Source: an uncultured Candidatus Saccharibacteria bacterium
Lineage (GTDB): Bacteria > Patescibacteriota > Saccharimonadia > Saccharimonadales > Saccharimonadaceae
Direction of reading: 5' to 3'
Assembly: GCA_949101405.1 (NCBI GenBank)
Contig: CARYFM010000002.1
Span: 1-64,000, forward strand
DNA length: 64,000 bases
Every line of letters begins with the position of its first letter. Positions within the stretch are counted from its first letter, which is position 1. The notes under the pieces were generated by a model. It saw only the letters and a program-made list of their open reading frames with translations, was not told the origin of the DNA and ran no database searches. Below are positions 53,367-61,337 of the stretch, piece after piece. A program made the position numbers and the translations under genes.

Positions 53367-53487
53367 GAAGCCTTCAAAAATTAGAAAAATTTGAAGGCTC
53401 TATTTTGCCATAACAGGGGCGATTGTTGGAATCAACCTTCAAAATTTTGCAAAAAATTGAAGGCTAGCAAGGTGACAAAAACGCTCA

Positions 53488-53705
53488 TTTTCGTGCGCAG
53501 CGGGTTTGTTGATTTGCCTAATACTGATAGTACTTTAAGATATACTGGCACTAATAGTGACTACTGGTCATCACGCTCCTATTTAACGCCCATCTTCGCA
53601 TATTATTTTGATAATAATCCTGATGGCGTCTATTCTTCAGGCGGTCCAAATAACCGTTGGTACGCTTTCCCCCTCCGCTGCCTGAGTACTGTATTAGGGA
53701 TGTGA
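53488..53705 (+). pseudogene. FISUMP-type C-terminal fragment (cassette B2-right)
   Basis: Frame FVRSGFVDLPNTDSTLRYTG, YWSSRSYLTPIFAYYFDNN, AFPLRCLSTVLGM, stop. The frame is open upstream through the hairpin region to about 53391 but has no ribosome site there, so translation is doubtful. Confidence 0.55.
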
Positions 53706-53748
53706 GGAGAAAAATATAAATGTCAAAAGATCGGCACCCCGCCGCGGC

Positions 53749-53947
53749 AAAACCAGCGGAGGGGGAGACCGTTGTAGCGATTGTTCGGGCCCCACGACGG
53801 GCGTGACTCGGTAGCATTAAACTCAAACCAGTAGGCTAAAGTATTACTAGACGGTGAAGTACGCGACGACCACTCATAGCCAATGTTGCCAGCGTTCCTG
53901 AAAGTACCAGCAGTATTCGCCAGATTGACGTTCCCGCTGCGCACGAA
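53749..53947 (-). pseudogene. FISUMP-type cassette (A3)
   Basis: Frame YFVRSGNVNLANTAGTFRNAG, EWSSRTSPSSNTLAYWFEFNAT, GPNNRYNGLPLRW, then the type A tail. The CTGCCTG present in other copies before the tail is lost. Conserved text with A1 and A2 up to RNAG, variable afterwards. Confidence 0.55.
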
Positions 53948-54178
53948 GTAATCCGTACCACGTAAACGATCTAAGTAGAAACGACAACTAATGACAAAGC
54001 ACTACGGTCATAGGTAAAGAGGCTTATTCCAAATCGATATTAGCCATAACTACTATGATTGCTATCCTCTTATTACTTTCCTAACTCCAAGGCAAGCCTC
54101 TCGATCTTTCAAAGGAGACCGCTAGCGAGCGGAGGAGTGAGCTCTGGCTGCTATTGGTATCCATGGATACTTATCCAC
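53948..54178 (-). ncRNA. structured leader RNA, copy 3
   Basis: The anti-Shine-Dalgarno-like motif is the complement of 54129-54140. The long-range stem uses complements of 54094-54100 and 54019-54025, extended to 8 bp. CCGCT/AGCGG forms an extra hairpin right behind the motif. On the plus strand TTATCCACA (54173-54181) matches a DnaA box, probably by chance. Confidence 0.55.
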
Positions 54179-54211
54179 AACATCATTTTAGCACGATGTT
54201 ATAATGGATTC

Positions 54212-54586
54212 ATGAATCGCATTCAAACCGAAGCCTTTATCCATGAAAACTTTGCTGGCATTGCCCAAGATTATCCCTGGGCAGACACCCCAGATTGTGC
54301 CGTGTTTCGTCACAGTGATAATCGTAAATGGTTCGCTCTTATTTCTAAGGCTAGCTACCATACACTTGGACTAGAAAAGGAAGGAACTGTCGATTTTATT
54401 AACCTTAAATGCGATCCCGATTTATTGGAAGAGATCTTTCACGAACCAGGAATTTTACCAGCTTATCACATGAATAAGCGCCATTGGCTTACGATAGTTC
54501 TAGATAGCGGTTGTTTGGACGAGCGCTTGAAAAGCTTAATCGATCTCAGCTATCGTCTCACCGCTAGACATCATCGCGCCAAATAA
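54212..54586 (+). CDS. MmcQ/YjbR-like protein
   Basis: 124 aa from ATG 54212, 6 nt after TATAAT; the longer frame to 54059 would include the structured RNA region and is rejected. FRHSDNRKWFALIS, INLKCDPDLLEEI and PAYHMNKRHWLTIVLD are typical of the MmcQ/YjbR (CyaY-like fold) family, proposed to bind DNA. The actual role is unknown. Confidence 0.88.
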   Translation: MNRIQTEAFIHENFAGIAQDYPWADTPDCAVFRHSDNRKWFALISKASYHTLGLEKEGTVDFINLKCDPDLLEEIFHEPGILPAYHMNKRHWLTIVLDSGCLDERLKSLIDLSYRLTARHHRAK

Positions 54587-54616
54587 TATTCAATCCGTGC
54601 TATAATAGAGGGAATT

Positions 54617-55435
54617 ATGGTAGAGAAAACTGCGAAAAAGTCCACGCCCGTGGCTAAAAGAACCACCAAATCCGCTAAAAAGTCGTCCGATCATGCTAAG
54701 GCTAAGTCGATTTCAGATTACAACGGCTACGATTATAAGAAGATTTTTTGGGAAGACGCTGATCGTAAGTATGAGGATACCGCGGATCGTATGGCAATTC
54801 GTCGGCTTTTGCCACGAGAAATGGGTGATTTTGTTGATATCGCTGGCGGGTATGGTCGTCTCGCTAACGAATATTTGCCTCGCGCACGGTCAGCTACTTT
54901 GTTTGACTATTCCAAAACCGAGTTAGCTCAAGCCAAGGAAATTTACGGTGATCAGCTCAAAACCAAAGATGGTGATATCTATTCACTGCCTTTCAAGGAT
55001 AATTCTTTTGATGCTCTTATGATGGTACGTGCCACACATCATTTTAAGGATATGCAGAAAGTATCTAATGAACTTTATCGTATTCTCAAACCTGGCGGAG
55101 TAGCAGTGATAGAGGTTGCCAACAAACGCACCCTCCCTCGCATTTTCCGCTATTGGACCGGCAAAACCAATCAAAATCCATTTAGCCTTGAGCCAGTTCA
55201 TCTGAAAGAAATCGACGCTGACGGCTTTTATAACTACCATCCCAAATACATCGAAGAGATTTTTAAAAATTCTGGTTTTCAGATTAGCGAAGTGCTTTCA
55301 GTTTCCAACTTCCGGAGCACGCGCCTCAAGGCTATTTTTGGCAATAAGTTCTTGATTAATCTAGAATCAGGTGCCCAAAAACTTCTCGCCCCCGTACGTT
55401 TTGCCCCTTCAATCTACTATAAATTAGTAAAATAG
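54617..55435 (+). CDS. SAM-dependent methyltransferase
   Basis: 272 aa. A Lys-rich N-terminal tail (~1-35), then a class I methyltransferase domain: FVDIAGGYGRLANEYL (SAM loop), DYSKTELAQAKE, GDIYSLPFKDNSFDALMMVRATHHF and LKPGGVAVIEVANK. It is like the methyltransferase_11/UbiE group acting on small molecules or lipids; the substrate is unknown. TATAAT 10 nt before the ATG. Confidence 0.88.
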   Translation: MVEKTAKKSTPVAKRTTKSAKKSSDHAKAKSISDYNGYDYKKIFWEDADRKYEDTADRMAIRRLLPREMGDFVDIAGGYGRLANEYLPRARSATLFDYSKTELAQAKEIYGDQLKTKDGDIYSLPFKDNSFDALMMVRATHHFKDMQKVSNELYRILKPGGVAVIEVANKRTLPRIFRYWTGKTNQNPFSLEPVHLKEIDADGFYNYHPKYIEEIFKNSGFQISEVLSVSNFRSTRLKAIFGNKFLINLESGAQKLLAPVRFAPSIYYKLVK

Positions 55436-55446
55436 TATTGGCGTTT

Positions 55447-55887
55447 TTACAGCAAATATGTTTTTAATTTTACAATAAACTCACCCACATCAATTCTTTT
55501 GCGCAATTCATCTTCGAATTCTAGCCCTGCAATTTGTAGCGGGCGAATGTCTTTTACGCGTTTGCCCATGCTAAAAAATCTCACTTTCTTACCCTGCTTC
55601 ATTGCGAGCATAATTTCGTGGTAACAACCATCCGCAATCGGTCCAAACTGCCATAATTCGTCTGCATGCAAAATCAAATTGTTATTAGCGCGCACAATCA
55701 GATCACGCTTTACCTGGTCGCCCAAGAAATAATTCCAATTCATGAAAGGGTTTAACGGCAAATAGCCTTCCTTCAAGGCAAAAGCCGAAATTAGTTCTTT
55801 CGCATAAAAATGGTATTTTGAGAATGCTGTGTATGTAGCCGGAATTTTCTTCTGCAAGTCGCTCATCATGTTTTTCGATTTACTCAA
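55447..55887 (-). CDS. hypothetical protein, possibly nucleoside-deoxyribosyltransferase-like
   Basis: 146 aa, soluble. NPFMNWNYFLGDQVKRDLIVRANNNLILHADELWQFGPIADGCYHEIMLAMKQGKKVRFFSMG has the flavour of Rossmann-like nucleoside 2-deoxyribosyltransferase relatives (Asp/Glu pair, GPxxDG...E). No firm family match. A tRNA-Arg gene lies just upstream on the same strand. Confidence 0.65.
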   Translation of the reverse strand: MSKSKNMMSDLQKKIPATYTAFSKYHFYAKELISAFALKEGYLPLNPFMNWNYFLGDQVKRDLIVRANNNLILHADELWQFGPIADGCYHEIMLAMKQGKKVRFFSMGKRVKDIRPLQIAGLEFEDELRKRIDVGEFIVKLKTYLL

Positions 55888-55895
55888 GATATCAG

Positions 55896-55970
55896 TGGCG
55901 GCCTCAGCTGGAATCGAACCAGCATTGTAGACTTAGAGGGTCTATGTCCTATCCGTTGAACGATGAGGCC
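55896..55970 (-). tRNA. tRNA-Arg(UCU) with C33
   Basis: Acceptor GGCCTCA/TGAGGCC, D-stem GTTC/GGAC, anticodon stem TAGAC/GTCTA with loop CCTCTAA: anticodon TCT, but position 33, nearly always U, is C. Discriminator G, CCA encoded. Confidence 0.9.
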
Positions 55971-56072
55971 ATGACTTCATTTTAGCACAATATCGTGCTT
56001 TACTTAGTAACATGTGAGTAATAAAATAAAAATAGCCTTGCGGCTTTAATAAATTTATGCTCTAATATGTCC

Positions 56073-56147
56073 TGGTGACCTCTGCGGGAATCGAACCCGC
56101 GTTGCCGGGATGAAAACCCGGTGTACTAACCGTTATACTAAGAGGCC
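56073..56147 (-). tRNA. tRNA-Glu(UUC)
   Basis: Acceptor GGCCTCT/AGAGGTC, anticodon stem CCGGG/CCCGG with loop TTTTCAT (anticodon TTC), T-loop TTCGATT, encoded CCA. Confidence 0.95.
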
Positions 56148-56186
56148 ACGACTCTATTTTAACAAAAGTCAGAGATTTAGTCAACT

Positions 56187-56657
56187 TTATTGCTTAGGAA
56201 AATCACCTTCTTCGCATTGCCAAATGTATTCCACTGTATAATCCCGTTGCCCATAAGGCTCCTGTGGAAAGAACTTTACGCCCGTAGCATTAGTATTACA
56301 TCCTAATTTATCAAATACTTTTGCTAAATCGGCATACTCATCGTCATTATAATGCAATAATTGACGTAAATATGTTGTTGGCACACCAACCTCATAATAT
56401 ACTTTTAGCATCGTCTCAGGATTGTTTTCAAGATTACCCAAGAGTCTTGGGTATAGATACTCCACATAGTAGGCATTCGCCAATTTTTCTAGTTCGATTT
56501 CCGCTTTTTCTTGGGGGCTCTTGCGCATTCCAGTACAAAGCGCCAGCGCTATGAGTAAACTAGAGCAAATTACAATCCCAATTAAAGTCCACTCTGGCCA
56601 GCCCAAAACATACTTGGGTCTAGACTTTTTATCATTTTTATCTGCATGCTTGCCCAT
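56187..56657 (-). CDS. single-pass membrane protein
   Basis: 156 aa. A basic N-terminus, one helix (~22-43, WTLIGIVICSSLLIALALC), then a helical exterior domain with EIELEKLANAYYVEYLYPRLLG and two Cys (GCNTN and WQCEEGD). No family recognised. tRNA-Glu lies immediately downstream on the same strand. Confidence 0.68.
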   Translation of the reverse strand: MGKHADKNDKKSRPKYVLGWPEWTLIGIVICSSLLIALALCTGMRKSPQEKAEIELEKLANAYYVEYLYPRLLGNLENNPETMLKVYYEVGVPTTYLRQLLHYNDDEYADLAKVFDKLGCNTNATGVKFFPQEPYGQRDYTVEYIWQCEEGDFPKQ

Positions 56658-56761
56658 AGAATAATTTTATCATAAGAATTATAAAAAACATAACAAAATG
56701 GGTTTAGATCAGCAAATCCGCGACTAGAATGTTATCTGTTTCTATGGTAAAATATAGGCAT

Positions 56762-58192
56762 ATGAGTAAACTATTTAAACGTACAAAAATCCTCGCTACG
56801 ATTGGCCCAGCCGTCGATAGCGCCGAAAAAATTGAAGAAATCATCATGGCCGGAGTCAACGGTTGCCGTCTCAACTTCTCCCATGGTACTTACGAAAAAA
56901 TGGACGAATTTATCGGTTGGATTCGTCAAGCTGCCGAGAAGAAAGGTCGCGCTATTACCATTTTGCAAGACCTGCAAGGACCAAAAATCCGTTTAGGGCA
57001 GATTCAGAACAACCACTACGACATTAAAGAGGGTGATGAAATCATTCTAGATTATGCCGTCAAGGAGCATGACGGTAGTCTCACTTTTCCAATCCAATAC
57101 AACTTGGCTGAAAAAGTCAAAGTAGATGAGCCCATCTATATTTTTGATGGTAAAGTACGTACTCACGTTACAGAGATTATGTCTAATACGGCTATCAAAG
57201 TGGTTGCCGAGAACGACGGCTTTGTTATGAGCAACAAGGGTCTCAATCTTCCTGATACCGATTTCGGTGGTGATATTCTTACCCCTAAGGATCTGGCAGA
57301 TATCGAATGGGGAATTAGCCGCGATTTTGACTATGTAGCGCTTTCATTTGTGCAGTGCGCTGAAGATATTGAACAGCTCCGTGCTTTGTTACGTTCTAAG
57401 GGATCTAACGCCAAAATCATTGCTAAAATCGAGACCAAAAAGGCTGTCGAAGACGACTCGCACCTTGAAAAAATAGTTGAAGCCAGCGACGCTATTATGG
57501 TGGCTCGTGGTGATATGGCTTACGAAGCTGGTGCGGAAATCGTGCCTATTGTGCAACGCAAACTAGTAAATTTCTGTCGCAAACATGCCAAGATTTGCAT
57601 TGTGGCTACGCAAACTATGGGTTCAATGGTGGATAGCCCTATTCCAACCCGCGCCGAAGTGAGCGATGTAGCAAATGCTGTTATCCAAGGTGCAGATGTA
57701 GTAATGCTTTCCGACGAGACTACCAACGGTAAATACCCACTAGAAACCGTTAAAGAGCTCAAAAAGATTATTCTCTACACACAAAACCATGCCGATGTTG
57801 CTCCTATTCCAGAGGATCCACGTGGCGACAATCCTAACTATGATGCGCTTTCCGAAGCCGCAGCCAGTTTGGCTGAGCGCCTTGAAGCCGATGCCATTAT
57901 TTGTCAGACTGCCTCTGGTGCTACGGCACGCGCCATGGCTTCACAGCGACCTAATTTGCCAATTATTACTGTCACTGGTGACCAGCGCGTTGCCAACCAA
58001 CTAGCCTTAACTTATGCTAACTCCGCTTTTGTGCGTCCATATTCTACCAATTGCGGCATTGATCTGGCTCGTGAACTCAAGGCTTCTGGTTATTTGCAAA
58101 TGCCAGCGGGGCACGACCATCTACGCGTGGTCGTAGTTTCCGGCGACCGTGATGTCGCCGGTACCGACACTATCAAATTACGTGAAATCTAG
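56762..58192 (+). CDS. pyk: pyruvate kinase
   Basis: 476 aa from ATG 56762 (TAAAAT 8 nt upstream). RTKILATIGPAVDS, RLNFSHGT, the catalytic KIETKKAV, MVARGDMAYEAG and SDETTNGKYPLETVK are present, and the C-terminal allosteric-type domain is complete. It converts PEP and ADP to pyruvate and ATP. pgk follows 17 nt later with its own Shine-Dalgarno: a glycolytic operon. Confidence 0.98.
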   Translation: MSKLFKRTKILATIGPAVDSAEKIEEIIMAGVNGCRLNFSHGTYEKMDEFIGWIRQAAEKKGRAITILQDLQGPKIRLGQIQNNHYDIKEGDEIILDYAVKEHDGSLTFPIQYNLAEKVKVDEPIYIFDGKVRTHVTEIMSNTAIKVVAENDGFVMSNKGLNLPDTDFGGDILTPKDLADIEWGISRDFDYVALSFVQCAEDIEQLRALLRSKGSNAKIIAKIETKKAVEDDSHLEKIVEASDAIMVARGDMAYEAGAEIVPIVQRKLVNFCRKHAKICIVATQTMGSMVDSPIPTRAEVSDVANAVIQGADVVMLSDETTNGKYPLETVKELKKIILYTQNHADVAPIPEDPRGDNPNYDALSEAAASLAERLEADAIICQTASGATARAMASQRPNLPIITVTGDQRVANQLALTYANSAFVRPYSTNCGIDLARELKASGYLQMPAGHDHLRVVVVSGDRDVAGTDTIKLREI

Positions 58193-58209
58193 CATTTTTA
58201 AGGAGGTAA

Positions 58210-59343
58210 ATGTTTTCCAAGAAAACAGTTCGCGACATTGATGTCGAGGACAAAATTGTTCTGGTGCGCACAGATTATAATGTGCCGCTGGTTCCAGTTG
58301 AAGCGGGTGAGTTGGAAAATGAACCCATAATTATCAATCCAACTAGCGAATCTAAACAACAAATCGCCAGTGACCTGCGCATTCATGCCAGTTTGCCCAC
58401 TATCAAGTATCTACTCGAGCATAAAGCAGCCAAAATTATCCTGATGTCGCACCTCGGTCGCCCTAACGGTCAGCGTGATAAGTCACTCTCGTTATATGTC
58501 GCAGCCGAAAAACTCGCCGAATTATTACCAGGGGTCACAGTTAACTTCGTCGATGACGTTTCTGGCCCTGAGGTGGAAATGGCGATTGAAGATCTGCCTG
58601 ATGGCGGTATCCTCTTGCTCGAAAACCTCCGCTTTTCACCTGAAGAAGAAGCAAACTCCGAGGAATTTGCTCGCGAGATTGTCGACTCTACTCATGCTGA
58701 GCTGTTTGTGCAAGATGGCTTTGCAGTGGTGCACCGCGCCCATACTTCTACTGAGGCTATTACGCATATTTTGCCATCTGTTGCCGGATTGCTCTTAGAG
58801 AAAGAGGTCAAAACCCTAACAGAAATAACCAAAAATCCTGCGCACCCTTTTATAGTGTTGATTGGTGGTGCCAAAGTCGCCGACAAACAACCGCTGATCG
58901 ACAAATTTTCTTCAGTCGCCGATACGATTTATGTTGGTGGTAAAATTGCTGCCGACGGCTATAAATCCAACAACCCCAAAATTATCGTAGCCGAAGACTT
59001 TGACGAGGACAGTACTGGCGTCAAACTTGATATTGGACCGGTCAGTACTACGAAATTAGTTGAATTGTTGCAAAATGCCAAAACAGTACTCTGGAATGGG
59101 GTCTTAGGCAAAGTCGAAGATGCTGCTTATGCCACTGCCTCCACTATCGTCGCTAAGGTTATAGGCGAAAATCCTAATATTACATCTGTAATTTGTGGTG
59201 GCGATACCTCTGGATTCGTAGAAAATCTTTGCGCAGACGATCCAGAGCTCAAATTTTCACTCGTTTCTACTGGTGGTGGTGCTGCACTTGAATTATTATC
59301 CGGGCAAGCCTTACCAGGGGTAGACGGATTAGAAGATTTGTAA
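58210..59343 (+). CDS. pgk: phosphoglycerate kinase
   Basis: 377 aa. RTDYNVPL, SHLGRPNG, FVQDGFAVVHRAHTST, GGAKVADKQPLI, LWNGVLGKVE and the nucleotide loop CGGDTSGFVE. It makes ATP from 1,3-bisphosphoglycerate. AAGGAGG is 5 nt before the ATG. An internal stretch after VPL (VPVEAGELENEPIIINPTSESKQQ) is longer than usual. Confidence 0.97.
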   Translation: MFSKKTVRDIDVEDKIVLVRTDYNVPLVPVEAGELENEPIIINPTSESKQQIASDLRIHASLPTIKYLLEHKAAKIILMSHLGRPNGQRDKSLSLYVAAEKLAELLPGVTVNFVDDVSGPEVEMAIEDLPDGGILLLENLRFSPEEEANSEEFAREIVDSTHAELFVQDGFAVVHRAHTSTEAITHILPSVAGLLLEKEVKTLTEITKNPAHPFIVLIGGAKVADKQPLIDKFSSVADTIYVGGKIAADGYKSNNPKIIVAEDFDEDSTGVKLDIGPVSTTKLVELLQNAKTVLWNGVLGKVEDAAYATASTIVAKVIGENPNITSVICGGDTSGFVENLCADDPELKFSLVSTGGGAALELLSGQALPGVDGLEDL

Positions 59344-59390
59344 TATAATAGATAGTAAATACAGAGAATAGAAAAAGGAGTCTAATTTAT

Positions 59391-60047
59391 ATGTCTAACC
59401 AACTTACTTTGGAAGGCCGCACTGCTCAGGGTAAAAAGCTCAAAGCTTTGCGTGCTGCAGGTCAAATTCCATCTGTCGTCTATGGTGGCGATGAGCCAGT
59501 TTTGGGCGCTTCCGCTTATAATGCTACAGAGAAAGTCCTGCTTGAGGCCGGTTATCACTCACCAGTTGAGCTTTTGATTGCTGGCGAGCCACAGCTCGCC
59601 ATTGTTAAGAATGTTGCAGTTGATCCAGTTAGTCGCCGCATCATGAATGTTGAATTTCAAGCAATTTCTGCCGATGAAATCGTTGAAGCTACTACTCCAA
59701 TTCGTGTAGTTAATTTTGACGCTTCAGATGCCGCCAAGTTACACTATGTAATTATGCCGGTTTTGGAAGAGATCGAAGTCAAAGCTAAGCCTTCTGACTT
59801 ACCCGAAGAATTGACCGTTGACGGCTCCAAACTTGCTGGCACCGATGATAAACTCACCATTGCCGACTTAGTCTTGCCGCAAGGTGTTGAATTAGCAGAC
59901 AAAGAACTTGAAGTTACCACTGTAATTGCTAATGTTTACGACCCAGTAGCTGAAGCTGCCGCTCGTGACGCCGAAGATGAAAAGGCTGCTGAGAGTTCCG
60001 CTGAGGCTCCAGCCGCCGAAACTGCCCCAGCCGAAAAAGCCGAGTAG
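59391..60047 (+). CDS. rplY: 50S ribosomal protein L25/Ctc
   Basis: 218 aa, the long Ctc form. The N-terminal L25 domain (~1-90; GKKLKALRAAGQIPSVVYGGDEP) binds 5S rRNA; a TL5-like C-terminal beta domain and an acidic Ala/Glu tail (~195-218) follow. AAGGAG before the ATG. Terminator right after. Confidence 0.95.
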   Translation: MSNQLTLEGRTAQGKKLKALRAAGQIPSVVYGGDEPVLGASAYNATEKVLLEAGYHSPVELLIAGEPQLAIVKNVAVDPVSRRIMNVEFQAISADEIVEATTPIRVVNFDASDAAKLHYVIMPVLEEIEVKAKPSDLPEELTVDGSKLAGTDDKLTIADLVLPQGVELADKELEVTTVIANVYDPVAEAAARDAEDEKAAESSAEAPAAETAPAEKAE

Positions 60048-60073
60048 TCAATCTTAGGTTCGGACAAGAAAAT

Positions 60074-60114
60074 AAGGCACCGTGCATCGCACGGTGCCTT
60101 TGTCTAGACAAAGT
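60074..60114. terminator. terminator plus adjoining palindrome
   Basis: AAGGCACCGTG/CACGGTGCCTT with a 5-nt loop, then CTTTGTCTAGACAAAG, a perfect 16-bp palindrome sharing its first bases. Confidence 0.85.
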
Positions 60115-60137
60115 TCTAATAGATATGGTTTTGGGAC

Positions 60138-60437
60138 TTAGTTCCCCAAAGTTGATAAAAGGCAAGCCAGTCCAGATGGGGAATAAGGGTACAGGTGTTC
60201 TTCTTTGTCCCGCTTGAGAACTATGTAGAATTCCCGCATTTCCATTAAATAGTCCTGCGCTTTAGCAAAATCCATCCACTCATCAAAGCAGTCACACCAC
60301 CGGGTTTTCCAGTTAAAAGCAGTAACTTTTAAGTCTGCCTCTACTGCATGATAGCCCTCAATACTAAAAGTAAACGCATTGGAAGTAATATCTCCGGTAT
60401 CCGATACGTATCTCAGCGTAACTGAATTATCGTTCAC
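60138..60437 (-). CDS. orphan hypothetical protein with GTG start
   Basis: 99 aa from GTG 60437, overlapping the stop of a 31-codon gene as GTGA. Soluble, with aromatic and Cys-rich centre (FNWKTRWCDCFDEWMDF). No family recognised. Either a coupled two-gene unit or one gene split by a frameshift; the exact GTGA overlap favours coupling. Confidence 0.6.
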   Translation of the reverse strand: MNDNSVTLRYVSDTGDITSNAFTFSIEGYHAVEADLKVTAFNWKTRWCDCFDEWMDFAKAQDYLMEMREFYIVLKRDKEEHLYPYSPSGLACLLSTLGN

Positions 60438-60529
60438 GTAGCTGATCCGTTTACAAACTGCGCTAGCCTGTTTAACTCGTCAAACAACTTTTTCAATTGC
60501 TTGTCTCCGTTTCTAAAACCAATTTCCAT
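60434..60529 (-). CDS. 31-residue leader gene upstream of 60138
   Basis: ATG at 60529 is preceded by TAGGAGGGA, the best ribosome site nearby. The product is MEIGFRNGDKQLKKLFDELN plus eleven residues, amphipathic. It lies on the transcript from the promoter at 60600-60628 and ends 4 nt inside the next gene's start. Confidence 0.55.
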   Translation of the reverse strand: MEIGFRNGDKQLKKLFDELNRLAQFVNGSAT

Positions 60530-60599
60530 TGTTTTCCCTCCTAAAAAACTATTCTCTCAAGATGCTTGGCGAGGTGCCAAAAATGAACCCTCATATCTA

Positions 60600-60628
60600 A
60601 TTATAGCACACATACTTAATAATGTCAA
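60600..60628 (-). promoter_or_regulatory. promoter of the 60529/60437 pair
   Basis: Minus strand TTGACA (60623-60628), 17 bp, TATAAT (60600-60605) with TGC. A ~65-nt leader follows. Confidence 0.8.
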
Positions 60629-60788
60629 TAGAGAATTATCGAATTTTGTGGTATCATAGTAAAAACAATCGTTCTATTGACAAAATACAAAATCTGTTAT
60701 AAGCTTAAATTAAGAATTAGGTTTTGACTATTAGTACATAAAAAATTTGCTGGTTTAGAGTGCATGAATTCATATGGAGGGATGTAAA

Positions 60789-61271
60789 ATGAAGAAAAAA
60801 GGAAGATTTTTGTCGCTATTCATATTTTTAGCTCTGACATTCCCGGGAATGTCAGTTTGTGCCGCCGAGCAACAAACTGACAGTGCGGATTCAGAAGAAA
60901 CAACCATTAGTAAAGAAGTAATAGATTATTTCAACTCAAACGAAATCTATTACTACAATCCCAACAGCGAAGCTAAAATAAAAGATAACAATGAGCTGAT
61001 TATTGAAATGGCAAAAGAGATTCTTACCCAAAAGCAGGAGATTGCTGACATGCAAATCTTAGTGCAGGTAGAAAAAGCCCAAGTACTTGCTATGCAGGAG
61101 CGGGTTACTAATATGGGGATAGCACTCTTTATTCTCGCCACAATGCTTGCCACTATCGTCGCCTATAATATCCGTCTGTGGCTCACACGCCACGACCATA
61201 AGATGGAAGATAATAGGGCAGACGGGTCAGTCTCAACTAAGATAAAAGTCATTGATTTTCGTCAGCACTAA
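60789..61271 (+). CDS. orphan secreted/membrane protein
   Basis: 160 aa from ATG 60789 (GGAGGG 8 nt upstream; the ATG at 60774 overlaps that site). Signal peptide ~1-26 (SVCAAEQ), an acidic linker, a coiled coil ~75-112 (IIEMAKEILTQKQEIADMQ...), a membrane helix ~112-132 and a charged cytoplasmic tail. Probably anchored with the coiled coil outside. TTGACA at 60676-60681 with a weak -10. No family recognised. Confidence 0.7.
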   Translation: MKKKGRFLSLFIFLALTFPGMSVCAAEQQTDSADSEETTISKEVIDYFNSNEIYYYNPNSEAKIKDNNELIIEMAKEILTQKQEIADMQILVQVEKAQVLAMQERVTNMGIALFILATMLATIVAYNIRLWLTRHDHKMEDNRADGSVSTKIKVIDFRQH

Positions 61272-61289
61272 CCAGTAAATTTTATACAC

Positions 61290-61320
61290 AAAGAGCAGCA
61301 CCAGCCCGGAGCTGCTCTTT
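61290..61320. terminator. terminator between convergent genes
   Basis: AAAGAGCAGC/GCTGCTCTTT with an 11-nt loop. Confidence 0.8.
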
Positions 61321-61337
61321 AAACCGCTCGTCAATTC

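Larger units (their letters stand above)
53166..53708. mobile_element. inverted-repeat unit B2 with two divergent FISUMP 3' fragments
   Basis: The ends are perfect 46-bp inverted repeats (53166-53211 and 53663-53708). Two cassettes read outward and end in the STVLGM tail. The ~120-bp centre (53370-53490) carries the CCTTCAA/TTGAAGG hairpins and CCATAACAGGGG found, reversed, in unit B1. It interrupts or borders a foreign-looking segment and lies 18 bp from the tail of unit A3. Confidence 0.65.
53727..54190 (-). mobile_element. type A unit A3: promoter, structured RNA, FISUMP cassette
   Basis: Minus strand: TGCTAAAAT (-10 at 54185-54190), GTGGATA, CCATGG, TCACTCCTCCGC, AGATCGAGAGGCTT pairing with AAGCCTCT, then the cassette from 53947 and the tail at 53727-53748. 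Spacing from -10 to cassette is ~240 nt, as in A1 and A2. The promoter overlaps that of the YjbR-like gene on the other strand. Confidence 0.65.

Noticed and set aside
53391..53705. A 104-codon gene including cassette B2-right
   Set aside because: The upstream part is the AT-rich hairpin centre shared with unit B1 and has no ribosome site; only the FISUMP part is credible.
54173..54181. TTATCCACA as a DnaA box / origin
   Set aside because: One good match only; the equivalent positions in the other two units are weaker, and no cluster, AT-rich unwinding region or dnaA gene is nearby.
9979..54200. CRISPR array made of the repeated cassettes
   Set aside because: Copies are long (~200 bp), dispersed, in both orientations and of protein-coding character; no short regular repeat-spacer pattern or cas genes.
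54059..54211. N-terminal extension of the YjbR-like protein
   Set aside because: The region is the structured RNA of unit A3 on the other strand, and TATAAT lies 6 nt before ATG 54212.
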